A DNA stretch of 64,000 nucleotides. It comes from Malus domestica. Lineage: Eukaryota; Streptophyta; Magnoliopsida; Rosales; Rosaceae. The notes beneath the pieces are model-generated. The model worked only from the letters and a program-made list of their open reading frames with translations. It ran no database searches and had not been told where the DNA came from. The stretch covers positions 35,041,501 to 35,105,500 of the forward strand of contig NC_091670.1 of NCBI RefSeq assembly GCF_042453785.1, written 5' to 3'. Made by a program: the position numbers and the translations under genes. This document shows positions 44,701 through 57,500 of the stretch, one piece after another (positions within the stretch are counted from its first letter, which is position 1; every line of letters starts with the position of its first letter).

Positions 44701-47700
44701 TCAACTAGCTGATCTTCAAGCAGTGCTTTTCTTTTCAAGAAAACGGATCTGTATGAGGATCCTTCAGTTGTTGAAGTATCTCCCGAGCTTTTCAGCTCTG
44801 GAGAGTTTCTCTCTTCAGCATCTAAAGCCTCTAATGCTTCTTCTACTTTATGTTCAGCTAAGAGAACATCAACTTTCTCCAAAAAACTCTTGTCATGGTC
44901 CGTTTCAATTGGCAATGGTTCTTGAAGTTCATGATTATCAGGGTTTGGCTGGACTTCAATACTAGACCGATTCCATTCTTCCAATTGATGGCATACACCA
45001 GTCATCAAATCCTGCACAAGAATCCCTTGAGTTGAAATATGCTTTCGGAGCTCAACCAACTCATGCTCCATTTCTACAGCCTCCTCAGATATCCTGCAAT
45101 TAGCAGTAAGATTAGATCATACATGCATGGATAAGCAGGATTAATGAACTTATTGAAATTAACTGAAAATCAAAACAATTTAGACCTACTAAGAAAGCAA
45201 AACAGCTTTGGGCCATTTTGGGACCATGTTTCAGGGTTCTGGATGGCAAGCCCAAATAGGCCTCAAAATATGTTGTTCTTGATATAGAGATGCAGAGAAT
45301 TTAGAGATAATCAACGAGCCATAGGAGAGATATCAAAGATGCATAGTTTTGAGAAATGAAAATATAGAGGCTAATATGAATCGTCCATGCCCTTCTGGGG
45401 TTCCAAAACAATCTGTCTCCAAGAAAATTGAGGTGGGAGACTTGATCAGTCCTGTAAAACCCTTCAGGGCTATGTTGGAGAAGCTCTCACACACGGCGTG
45501 TGATTATCGGAAGGGAAAAAGGTTGGGATGCATGTTAACTTTTTTTTCAGTTAATAAGGCACACACATGCAAACACAGACATTGAGACAAACTTCCAGTT
45601 AAATTAAACTAGGCTAGCATCCCCCTGCCGAAGAATCATGCCAAAATGGAATAATGGTCACAAAATGGCTCAAAACACAATCTTACCATTATGAGCGAAT
45701 TTTTCAATGCCATATGTGTAGTAATTTTCTAGGTTTCAGGTTATAAATCTAACAGTTGAGCTTTCACATCCCCTTCATGACAACCATTACTTCAAGTTGC
45801 CAATCTTGTTGGACTAGTTACATAATAATAGAATCATATCAAACTAAGTAGTTTTGCTTCACATAAAGTTTTTCTTATATGTAGTTAATATATTTCTATT
45901 ACTGATTTAGTCTTTACGAAATCCTCATGATGTCACCTATAAAAATTTTAATACTGGAAAATCTCTCCACATAAGATAAGAGGCCCTTGATGTGATTTGA
46001 ACCAAATATGATCCTGAAATTTTGGAACTTTTTATTTTGTTGAGATCCTAAAAATCTGTAACTAGAGTACACTCTTGTATATAGGATCACTGAGCAATGT
46101 TCTTGTCGAGTATAATACAAAGAAATATTTATGTGGCAGACTCTGTTCCTTAAAGCTTTTTCCTATATTCTCTTCCACTGTGCCCCCAAGCTCAAAATAG
46201 TTAGATCGTAAGCATGAACTATTTCAAACTTGTGAACTTCTTGCATGGACAACTTTGTACAGATTTTCCTTTTCAAGTAAAATACTAATCGTATATATAT
46301 ACGTATATTGCTTTATTGTTTCAACAAAATACAACTGATTCAGTGTTATTGATTTACCTCAAAAAAGCCAAATACTTTGTTCGCATATTCCCACATAAGT
46401 TCTCCACTGCATCTTTTAAATCTAACAGCTCACAGCATAGCTTTCTAATTCCCTGCATAAACAACATATACGTATAGGTGACGGGAATGTCATTATTGTC
46501 CATAACACATAAATAGATATACATACAATTACCACAACAAACTGCTCACTGAAAGAATACAACAGAAGCATCATCAACAAAGCTTATATGAATCTCTACA
46601 GTAATGCAATACTTGCAGCTGCTAACCTGAGACAGCAACTCCCTGTCCTGATGGTGGCAAAGTCCATAAATCTTTACCCCAAACAAGCTTACAGAAAACA
46701 GAATGCATTACTACATGTTCCGAAGAAGAGCATACATTCATCATTTATATTTACATATGATTCGCTTGTAATGAGCATTGTGACTCTCACGTCATATGCC
46801 TCCATTAAAAGGTAGATATACCACGCGGATGGACAATGCCACTATACTATTACACTTTTTCATAACAGTATATATTCTAAACAAATTGCAGTGAGCCATT
46901 CCAACTGCCAGATATTAATACTATTGTAACCAAACTCTAATTGTTAACCACCTTAACTTAAAACCCTTAAGGGCTCGTAAACTTAAGGCCTACGAGAATG
47001 CATTCGGAAAGCAAACACCAAGTACAAATGCACCAACCGATAACAGAAAATCAATTGGAGTAATCTTTTCAGTAAACCTAGTCATTTTTCTATGCAATTG
47101 TTAACTATTAGAAGAAAGATGAGCCCTTCGGTGCTGGATGGTCAAGGAGCAATCCAGTCACTAGGTCCAAATGCACCGATCAATAACGCAAAATCGTCAC
47201 AATGCCAATGAAATCGCTGGGTCATTCACTAACTTTTTGCAGTTTCGCTCTTTTACAGCATCAAATAGACAACCCAGATGGAAAATCCAACTGTTCCCTC
47301 AAATTGTACTTAAGAAAGTGAAAACCCAGATAAAAAAAATGTAACAGATTCAGCTAATAATGTGTGAAAAATCATAATTACTCTCAAAATTATTGATTAA
47401 TTTGAAATGGGCAACTCTCAAACAACTCAGAGAGATAGAAAATGGGGTCCAAATAAATTGATTGACAAAAAAAACAAAAACAAAAACAAAAACAAAAGAA
47501 AAGGTGCGAAATCAAATGTTGAAACTTGCATAGAAACAGAGGTGGGAGGGCAAAAAGAGCATTTATTTGTTCATATCGAACAATTTGACATCAGTTGAAG
47601 AGGGAAGAAGAAGAAGAACCTTTTCAGTGTGGGATTGGTAAAGAGAGTCGACTTTGGACTGGGAAGTGATGCTCTCGATCGATGGGAAGTCTTCTTCTTC

Positions 47701-47715
47701 TTCGCTGCTCTCCAT
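41799..47715 (-). CDS. EXO84C: Exocyst complex component EXO84C, seven exons, 773 aa
   Basis: Exons 47620-47715, 46358-46452, 44061-45093, 42804-43328, 42415-42603, 42132-42268 and 41799-42045 (minus strand) join in frame as 774 codons. EXO84C is a subunit of the octameric exocyst that tethers secretory vesicles to the plasma membrane. The N-terminus is [20 protein letters not shown], followed by [20 protein letters not shown], a coiled-coil Vps51/Exo84-type region. The large third exon has [20 protein letters not shown] and [20 protein letters not shown]. Later exons have [40 protein letters not shown] and [20 protein letters not shown]. The C-terminus is acidic and Ser-rich ([20 protein letters not shown]). 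Length and order match plant EXO84C rather than EXO84A or EXO84B. An Au-like SINE sits in intron 3. Confidence 0.93.
43577..43737 (-). mobile_element. Au-like SINE in EXO84C intron 3
   Basis: On the minus strand the head carries gatggcaagtgccttcgccc (box-A region) and a good box B, gggttcgagacttgg. Then come tggggg-type body sequence, cagaccctgcgtaaagcggg, and cttgtgcactgggtacgacc just before a short T-run. The 3' half is characteristic of the Au SINE family spread across flowering plants. It is about 160 bp and in the same orientation as EXO84C. Confidence 0.82.
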
Positions 47716-48567
47716 TTTCTACTGATCTCTGCGTTTGCCTTTTGCCTTCGCTCTCTACGGAGTTGCTTCAGCCTCCGTAATACTGCGACCGTGTTCCTAG
47801 AAATAGTAAAACCTTGCCACCCCAACCGTTTCAACATTTTTCTTCTTCTTGTTGCTTACTTCATTGAAAGGGTTACGTGTGTGAAGACCCCAATAAAAGT
47901 TTCGGTTTAGTATTCACATATTTGGTGGCATTTTAGCTTTAAAAATGATGGCATAACCTTCTACTTTGATTCTTGATATTTGAAATCGATAAAAGTGATG
48001 GTTAAGTTTGTCCATCATCAAACATTTTAGTCATCGTGTAAAAAATCTCCATTAAATAAGCAATAACGTAACCATAAATTATTTGATGGATGAGCTAAAC
48101 TAAAATTATTATTACGAAATCAAATTTTTAATATTTTATTGCCTACATAAAGCTATATAAGGAACTATTAGTGGGAAAGCGATTCTCTCCGGATCCCTTC
48201 TACCAAGTCCACCAAGACAACAAATCCGGGTCTTTAAAATTTGATTCAACAACTACAAACAAAGGCCTACTTAAAAAAATATAATAATTTTAGCCGTTGG
48301 ATCAAAGTTCAAAGATCTGGATTTGTGACCTTGATGAACTTGGTGGAAGGGATCCGAAGAGGATTTCCGGATCCCTTTCCTCTGCCGACCAAAACATTGG
48401 CCCCTTGTCAAGTTCGATCATTTAGTACCATAGAAATGGACATTAATATTCCATGCAAATTTCACATAGCAGCATGAGCTCATACATAGTAAAGTTACAC
48501 AAGCTCGAATTAGTACATAGCATTCCTTTCCCGTCGGAAAAAATGGGAAGAGAAAAGGGTAATAGAA
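47716..48567. other. EXO84C-ZPR1 intergenic region with a foldback element
   Basis: 852 bp separate the EXO84C start codon from the ZPR1 stop codon, so this must hold the EXO84C promoter and the ZPR1 3' untranslated region. Apart from the foldback element at 48180-48375, nothing else was recognised. Confidence 0.7.
48180..48375. mobile_element. Short foldback (MITE-like) element
   Basis: Inverted arms: the left reads ctccggatcccttctaccaa then gtccaccaag, and the right reads cttggtggaagggatccgaa then gaggat. About 130 bp of AT-rich loop lies between. The arms are about 30 bp and imperfect. Size and structure suggest a MITE. No target duplication was fixed. Confidence 0.6.
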
Positions 48568-51500
48568 TTACACCGCCGACTTCTCTGTTACAGCACCATC
48601 TTTCAAATCGTAAGCAGCATCAGCGGAAGAGGTGTCGATGTCATTCAGACCCAATTCTTCATTTTGCTCCCATGACCTCTCATAATCCTCAACTGGAGTC
48701 AGCCGGCACCAAAGAAAACAATGTCAAGCATAAGAAAACAATGACTGGTGTCTTAATCAGCTAAACGAACGAACAAGCAGTACAATATAAGGAACTCGGA
48801 AAGAAAAATTAAAATAAAATGCAAATGAAAAAACTGGTAAGCATATGAGGTCTGCTTGTCACACAAGCGTTTGGCGGAGATATATGACTTGACATCAGTT
48901 TTTAATAGTGTTCTCCAAGTTCTACCGTGACTTAAATCATTATCGCACTTGAAGATTGTCTGCAAGAAAACTGTAGATCCGCCAGAAACAGATAACCAAT
49001 TTCATTGGTGGTGGTGAACAAGGGAGCTAAAACTGCTTAGATGCCTACCAGGTTAGGTTTGTGAGACACCACACAACTTGAGATGCATACAGCGACACAC
49101 AACTGATGTAGTTCTAAGAATCTTTTTGCAAGTATATGTAGTGACAATGTAGAAAAACAACTCGATTACATAGACGTTGCAGAATCTAAATGAACAGACA
49201 AAAAACCCTCTCTTGACCCAGCCAAGGAAAAAAAGTTCTCTCTCGCATGTCACATATATGATTGTCAGCGACTCAGCAATCATCCTCTACTATTGTTAAG
49301 TGTTAACTATGACATTTTTTAAGGAGGAACCTGAATTTTTAAAGTACACTTGAGATGGAAGAAAGAAGTCTTACACATCAACTGATGGTCATCTTTTATA
49401 TCATCAGTCGCTGGTGCAATAAAAGAATTAGCCAATGCGTCATCAAGAATTAAAGTCCAAGGCTCTTCTAAACACAGAAGCTGCAGCAGAGGGAGAGAAG
49501 TTAAGGGAAAAACTGATATTGTCTGTGGAAAAAGTAAAGCCACCATAATTATACATAAAAAGACAACTACAAAAAAAGATAGAATAAAGCAAACCAATTT
49601 TCCGCAGCCATTACGAAAAAGAACATATCCATATTAGAAATTTATGCCATCTTTACAATGTTCGAATAAATTTCTGGCACAAAAATTTTAGTCCATCTAG
49701 TATGTTCCATGCATTGATGAAAAAGAATAATACAGAAATTAAAAGCTGTGACCGCATATTTCTTTTCTATACATGTTCCAGTGAAAGGCCATCTAGTACC
49801 TTTTTCAGGCTTGTGTGAAAATTTAGCCACTTGCTTTTCTTATTCTCATCAATACTGTCTCCAAAACTAAATCCATGCACTCTTTCAAGACCTGCAAAAC
49901 AAATTATAAAGTCACTCTCTCAAAACCAGAACGCAGGTGAGCCATATCAGTTCCAGGTAATTAGAACAGATACCAAAGTTAAATTCCACTCTTTAAGGTA
50001 CTCATAAGGAATTAAAAGAATCATAAACTAGAAAGCACAGCATGTCACGGACAGCACAGACAGAAATATCAGCACTTACTTTCACTAATTTTCATTATCA
50101 AGCCTTCAATAGTTGTAACAACCCCTCCCAGAGTGCCACTAGCCAGCTCCAACTCAATTTCTGGAATTATTACGCTCGCAGTATCTGACTGAGCCAGCAT
50201 GATAGTTTGTCAGACGACGGTTTGCAACTTCATACTAAAAATAAAGGTATTAACATCTCATGGACTCGAAACCAACACACATGTATCACATCTTAAGTTG
50301 ATATTGTTATTCTCCACATTCAGGATGCTTGTATGTATGTCTATAACCATATAAACAAACTAATCTGAGCAAACGAAAAAAAATCTTGTAATACACTTTT
50401 TGTCACATTCTTATAGTATATATCTGTACATCACTTAGTAGTTAGTACCACAAGCAATGGCAAAACAAAACCTTTATTTTTACAGCATTGATAAACCAAT
50501 AAAACAGTCCATACTCTCCCATCTTTTCCACAATTTTCTGTCTGATGGAAATCTAAAGTTCCTTATTCTTGTGCAGAAATTGCAGCAAAATTCTCTAAAG
50601 ATTCAGCCAACAACCACTCTAATCGGAACCATTAGAACTCAACCATGGGAAAGCAATGTCAAGTGCTACACGTTACTGGTATACGGGCAAATGGAAGTAG
50701 TATATGCACAGATCATAAGATAAAGACAAGATATGATAAGCACATGGTAATAGACATCATAAGATACAGAGGAGATATGATAAGCACATGGTAATAGACC
50801 TTTATTACATCACGACTAAGATCCTTAACATTCTTCACACGAAGAATAATTTTCTTTCCTTTCTCAGGAACTCGTCCACCAGGCTTCAACTGCACAAGAG
50901 AGCTTAATTTAACAACAAAGCATGGAAGAGAGAAAAAGAAAATAATCAGATCAGTACAAACCTCAGAATTGCGGTAACCGCAATTGTCACAGGTGGATGC
51001 CATGACAATTACCTCTTGAAAATATGGAATGTCTGTAAATGGTTAAGAAGAAAAAAAATATTGCAAAAAGAAGTTCTAAAGGTATCCTAAATTTCTTTAG
51101 CAACCAACTGGATTGTTTTAATCTCTCTTTGGATGTGTTCTTTTCCGGTTATTGTGGGATCTACAGATAGGCCATTGGTTTAAAGAGGAAAATCCATTTT
51201 CACAAGACTAAAAACAGTTCCATTTGATCAGCTATAAAAGAGAAGCAACTTATTGACTCAAATATCTGAAGACTGGTAAAAGATGCAAAGGGATACGGGT
51301 GACAAACATTCGAGTTTCACACCTAGCAGTACAACCTCCGCATGTTGATGGGAAAGTCATCACCTGTCAAACAGTGGAAATATTCACTAAATATTTCAAA
51401 ATCTAATCTATAAATGCTGAAAAGATACAGACTTGTAGTGCATAGAACACTTAATAAATGTGTACCTCCTCTGGAGCTGTGTATCGAAACAAAGATTCAG

Positions 51501-54500
51501 CAATTTCAGCACTATTACTCTGAGCAATGGCCCGATGACCAGCTGCTGCTCCAATTGAGCCATGTGGGACTCTTTGTACTTGGTCAGAAGTGCTAACCGC
51601 TTCTGTTGATGCTGCATCAACAACATACCCTAATGTTTTTTGTTGCTCTGGAGTTCGCTCATAAAACCTTATACTCAATGATGGATCAGGGGATGGAGCA
51701 AACCTGCACAAATAACATTTTATACCCTCAGCCAGTGAAAGGTTCGAACAGAAAGCAACATTAAGTGTCAAAATATAGCAACAATGAAGAAAAATTCTGA
51801 GTCCACCACAAATGCAAGTCTCTTATGAGACATTAGCTGCATTCCTTTTAAAAGTGAATCCAACTTAAACTGTATATTGAATTATTGATAGAACGGACCC
51901 CAAGGACCAAAGTTATAACAAAATGGTTCTCTTTTCAAAATTGAGAATCTCTTACAGGTTCTCAACAAAGCTGTTTCCAGCTGGATCATCAAGAATGAAG
52001 GTGAAGGACAAGTCTGCTGTAGCACAGGCTCTCAACTTTAACAAAAACTGGTCCAAGGCTTCAGCAGTCTGAGGATCCACTTTCTGAAAACTCAAAAGAC
52101 AGCAAGTAAATATTGAGAAAAAACTATATTATCTTATTAAACAATAACTGTAAGACGTATATGAACCTTGCGTTCTTCTTGAAGTGCTTGTAATTCATCT
52201 GCTGCTCGTAACAATATCCCCTCAACCTAAATTATCACACAAATATAAGATGTTTGGAAAGGGAGAGGTTCGGGTGGGGGTGGAAGGTAGGTACTTCTGG
52301 AAAAAAAATATAAGAAAAAAACTGAACTGAAGGTACAAATATATGAGAAATTATACACCAAAGACAAAACTACATAATTAAAAAGGTGATACAGGGAGAA
52401 CCAACCACTTAAGCCTACCCATCCTAAAAGATAATAAATAAAAGGAATTTAATTTTCCTAGTTATCACCCTTGCACAACAACAACAACAACAACAAAGTC
52501 TTTTCCCACTAAGTGGGGTCGGCTATATGAATCCTAGAACGCCATTGCGCTCGGTTTTGTGTCATGTCCTCCGTTCGATCCAAGTACTCTAAGTCTTTTC
52601 TTAGAGTCTCTTCTAAAGTTTTCCTAGGTCTTCCTCTACCCCTTCGGCCCTAAACCTCTGTCCCGTAGTCACATCTTCGAACCGGAGCGTCAGTCGGCCT
52701 TCTTTGCCCATGTCCAAATCACCGGAACCGATTTTCTCTCATCTTTCCTTCAATTTCGGCTACTCCTACTTTACCTCGGATATCCTCATGCCCAATCTTA
52801 TCCTTTCTCGTGTGCCCACACATCCCACGAAGCATCCTCATCTCCGCTACACCCATTTTGTGTACGTGTTGATGCTTCACCGTCCAACATTCTGTGCCAT
52901 ACAACATCGTTGGCCTTATTGTCGTCCTATAAAATTTTCCCTTGAGCTTCAGTGGCCTACGACGGTCACATAACACGCCGGATGCACTCTTACACTTCAT
53001 CCGTCCAGGTCGTATTCTATGGTTGAGATCTCCATCTAATTCTCCGTTCTCTTGCAAGATAGATCCTAGGCAGCAAAAACGGTCGCTTTTTGTGATCTTC
53101 GCTAGATTGCTCCGGTCATTAGTGTGGATAAGTATATAAATGAATAGAGATAGGAGAGCAAACACAAGATGTACGTGGTTCACCCAGATTGGCTACGTCC
53201 ACGGAATAGAAGAGTTCTCATTAATTGTGAAGGGTTTACACAAGTACATAGGTTCAAGCTCTCCTTTAGTGAGTACAAGTGAATGATTTAGTACAAATGA
53301 CATTAGGAAATATTGTGAGAGAATGATCTCGTAATAACGAAACTTCTAAGTATCGGAGTGTGGTATCGTCTTGACTTGCCTTATCTGTCTCATAGGTAGA
53401 TGTGGCATCTTCTCTGGAAGTACTCTTCCTCCATCCAGGGGTGGTATCTTTAACTGGTGGAGATGCACAAGGTAATGTATCAATTTCACTTGAAGCTTAC
53501 TTGTAGTTTCAGGCTTGGTCAAGCGCGATACAAACCATGTAGTAGGAGTCTCCCAAGTCGCCGAGCTAGGGGATCTGCTGAAAGAGGTGACAGACAAGGT
53601 AAGCAATCAGAGCTCCGGCTGATTGTTCACCTTCTCCCCATCTTGCAGCAGCATGAAGGATAAAGAGAAGAAAGATGAGAAGAGATGATATGGGATACTT
53701 TTGCTTTTGAAGAAGTAACTTTCCACAGGCTTATTCTTGAACTGAGCTGGAGGGTTTTCTGGTTTCCTCCAGAGCCGACTGAAGAATTTGAGGGTCAAAA
53801 CAAGTCCATCAAATCTAGAGTACGTTCGACCCTGCTGATATGGGATACTTTTGCTTTTGACAGAGTAATGGATGTATCGGCACGTGTGCTGTTACGCTTG
53901 TCTCCACATGCTTCCTTGTATCCTTCGCACTTGCCCTATCTGTTCCTCAAGCAGATGCGGTATCTTCCCTGGAAACATAAGATGTTGAAGATGAGTACTC
54001 GAGAGCAATGCCAGGTAAGTAATCAGGTAAGGGGTTCCAGGCAGTCAGTTCCTGGCTGGAAGCTTGATTCCAAGTGCTGACTGATTGCTCTCTTTCTCCT
54101 TGTCTTGCAGGTAACAACAAGGCCAAAGGAAAAGACAGGGAAAAAGCATGATATGGGATACTCTTGCTTTTAACCCTGATGATATGAGATATTCTTGCTC
54201 TAGTATAGCTTGTTTGCAAAGGTATTATCGGGGGGAAAGAAAGCTGAATATTTCGAAAGGCTTCGTTGGGAGTGCCCTCTCAAATATGAGGAAGGGTTGA
54301 ACATTTTTGCAGGTCTGCCTGTCCGTTGGGGATGGAGGTCGACATATATAGGAGTCTCCCTAACAACAAGTAGTAATGCTATTCCTTTACCCTGCTTGGT
54401 CATAGCACGGTAGTGGGAGCTGCCAGCTTCACATGTTTTAACTCTGTCAGAGCACTTTGAAAAAGTGGTCTGTGCTCTCGAGAAGTCTTCGACAGAATGC

Positions 54501-57500
54501 CCATAATTTCCGCAAAGCTGAGTGTGCGTGTGACAGGTGCTGACAAGGCTAGAAAAGTAGGGGCCTCTTCGATTTCTGAGATCGGCCCTCGTGGTCTCTG
54601 AGCAGCCCAGCTTTTGAGAAAGCGAGCGTCTCTTCGATTGATTCGGAGAACGATGCATCTTCGATTTTTAAGAAAGCAATCATGATGGGGGTCTGGCTCT
54701 CGAGATTCGGAGAGCAGTGTCACTTCGATTTTTGAGAAAGTAATCATGTTGGGAGTCTGGCTCTCGAGATTCGGAGGGCGGTGCCTCTTCGATTTTGGAG
54801 CAAGCAATCTTGTTGGGAGTGTTTTCTCGAATGTGAGTAAAGGTGGGGCATGTTTGCTAGTCTACCTTGCCACGAAGCACAGAGGTTGACACACAGGGAT
54901 TTTCCAATTATCCAGCAATGGTACTGTTCCTTTACCCTCTCTTTGATTTTTGAGAAAGTAGTCATGTTAGGAGTCTGGCTCTCGAGATTCGGAGGACGGT
55001 GCCTCTTCGATTTTGGAGCAAGCAATCTTATTGGTAGTGTTTTCTCGAGTGTGAGTAAAGGTTGGGCATGTTTGCTAGTCTACCTTGCCACGAAGCACAG
55101 AGGTTGACACAGGGACTTTCCAATTATCCAGCAGTGGTACTGTTCCTTTACCCTTGTGGGTAATAATATGGTAGCTAGACCTTCAAAATTTATGGGTCTA
55201 AACTTTGTTAGTGCTGTTTCTTTGCTATTCTTTTACCTTTCTTGGTCAGAGCGATGTAGTGGGAGCTGCAAGCTTTACATGCTCAATTTTGGCAGAGAAC
55301 TTTGGCAAAGTTATCTGTGGTACCCATGAGCTAGTGTTGCGTGTGGGAAGTGGGTGATTGAACAGTAAGATTCATGTGTTTTATACTTCCTCAGAAGTCT
55401 TCGACAGAATGCCCATAATTTCCGCAAAGCTGAGTGTGCGTGTGACAGGTGCTGACAAGGCTGGAAAAGTAGGTGCCTCTTCGATTTCTGAGATCAGCCC
55501 TCGTGGTCTCTGAGGAGCCCAGCTTTTGAGAAAGCGAGCGCCTCTTCGATTTCTGAGATCGGCCTTCGTGGTCTTTGAGCAGCCTAACTTTTGAGAAAGC
55601 AAACGCCTCTTCGATTTCTGAGATCAACCCTCGTGGTCTCTAAGCAGCCCAGCTTTTGAGAAAGCAAACGCCTTTTCGATTTCTGAGCAGGCGCCTCTTC
55701 GATTTCTGAAGATCCGTCGAGTGCAGATTTTTATAGGGGCTGGCATTAAGTTCCAAAGCACACTTGAATCTCCACCAGTAGAAGTTCCATTCTTGCACTT
55801 CTAAGATCTTGATTTGTCCAACCTCTTCTCTCTTCAACACCTTTGAAAATGTCTGGCCCCTCCGACCGTCGTTTTGACTTGAACCTTGTTGAAGAGGCAA
55901 CCCCGCCTTCTCCAGACAACATATGGCGCCCATCCTTCGTCTCCCCTACTGGTCCTCTTACCGTTGGGGATTCCGTGATGAAGAATGATATGACTGCTGC
56001 GGTGGTGGCCAGGAACCTTCTCACTCCCAAAGATAACAGACTACTTTCCAAACGGTCTGATGAGTTAGCTGTTAAGGATTCGCTGGCTCTCAGTGTTCAG
56101 TGTGCAGGTTCTGTGTCTAATATGGCCCAACGCCTATTTGCTCGAACCCGCCAAGTTGAATCATTGGCGGCTGAGGTGATGAGTCTCAAACAGGAGATTA
56201 GAGGGCTCAAGCATGAGAATAAACAGTTGCACCGGCTCGCACATGACTATGCTACAAACATGAAGAGGAAGCTTGACCAGATGAAGGAAACTGATGGTCA
56301 GGTTTTACTTGATCATCAGAGATTTGTGGGTTTGTTCCAAAGGCATTTATTGCCTTCGTCTTCTGGAGCTGTACCGCGTAATGAAGCTCCAAATAATCAA
56401 CCTCTGATGCCTCCTCCTTCTAGGGTTCTGTCCAGTACTGAGGTTCCGAATGATCCCCCTCCGGTGCCTTCTCTTTCTGGGGCTCTACCGACTGCTGAGA
56501 CTTCTCCTAAGCAACCCTTGTGAAGGCTCCCTCTTGTTTGTTTATTTTGACTCATGTATATGTACACATTTGTAGCTTATCGGGGATATCAATAAATAAG
56601 TTTTCCTTCATTTCAACGTATTGTGTTAAATACACCAAAACCTTCTTCGCTAAGTTCTTTGAATTTTCTTTTGTTGAAGCTTGTATGTTGAAGCTTTCTG
56701 AGTGGAGCATGTAGGTTGGGGTAGTGTTCCCTTAATTTCCCGAGTGAGGAAAACTTCTCGATTGGAGACTTGGAAAATCCAAGTCACTGAGTGGGATCGG
56801 CTATATGAATCTTAGAACGCCATTGTGCTCGGTCCTGTGTCATGTCCTTCGTTAGATCCAAGTACTCTAAGTCTTTTCTTAGAGTCTCTTCCAAAGTTTT
56901 TCTAGGTCTTCCTCTACCCCTTCGGCCCTGAACCTCTGTCCCATAGTCGCATCTTCTAATCGGAGCGTCAGTAGGCCTTCGTTGCACATGTCCAAACCAC
57001 CGTAACCGATTTTCTCTCATCTTGCCTTCAATTTCGGCTACTCCTACTTTACCCCGGATATCCTCATTCTTAATCTTATCCTTTCTCGTGTGCCCACACA
57101 TCCAACGAAGCATCCTCATCTCCGCTACACCCATTTTGTGTATGTGTTGATGCTTCACCGCCCAACATTCTGTGCCATACAGCATCGCTGGCCTTATTGC
57201 CGTCCTATAAAATTTTCCCTTGAGCTTCAGTGGCATACGGCGGTCACACAACACGCCGGATGCACTCTTCCACTTCATCCATCCAGCTTGTATTCTATGG
57301 TTGAGATCTCCATCTAATTCTCCGTTCTTTTGCAAGATAGATCCTAGGTAACGAAAACGGTCGCTCTTTGGTATTTCTTGATCTCCGATCCTCACCCCTA
57401 ACTCGTTTTGGCCTCCATTTGCACTGAACTTGCACTCCATATATTCTGTCTTTGATCGGCTTAGGCGAAGACCTTTAGATTCCAACACTTCTCTCCAAAG

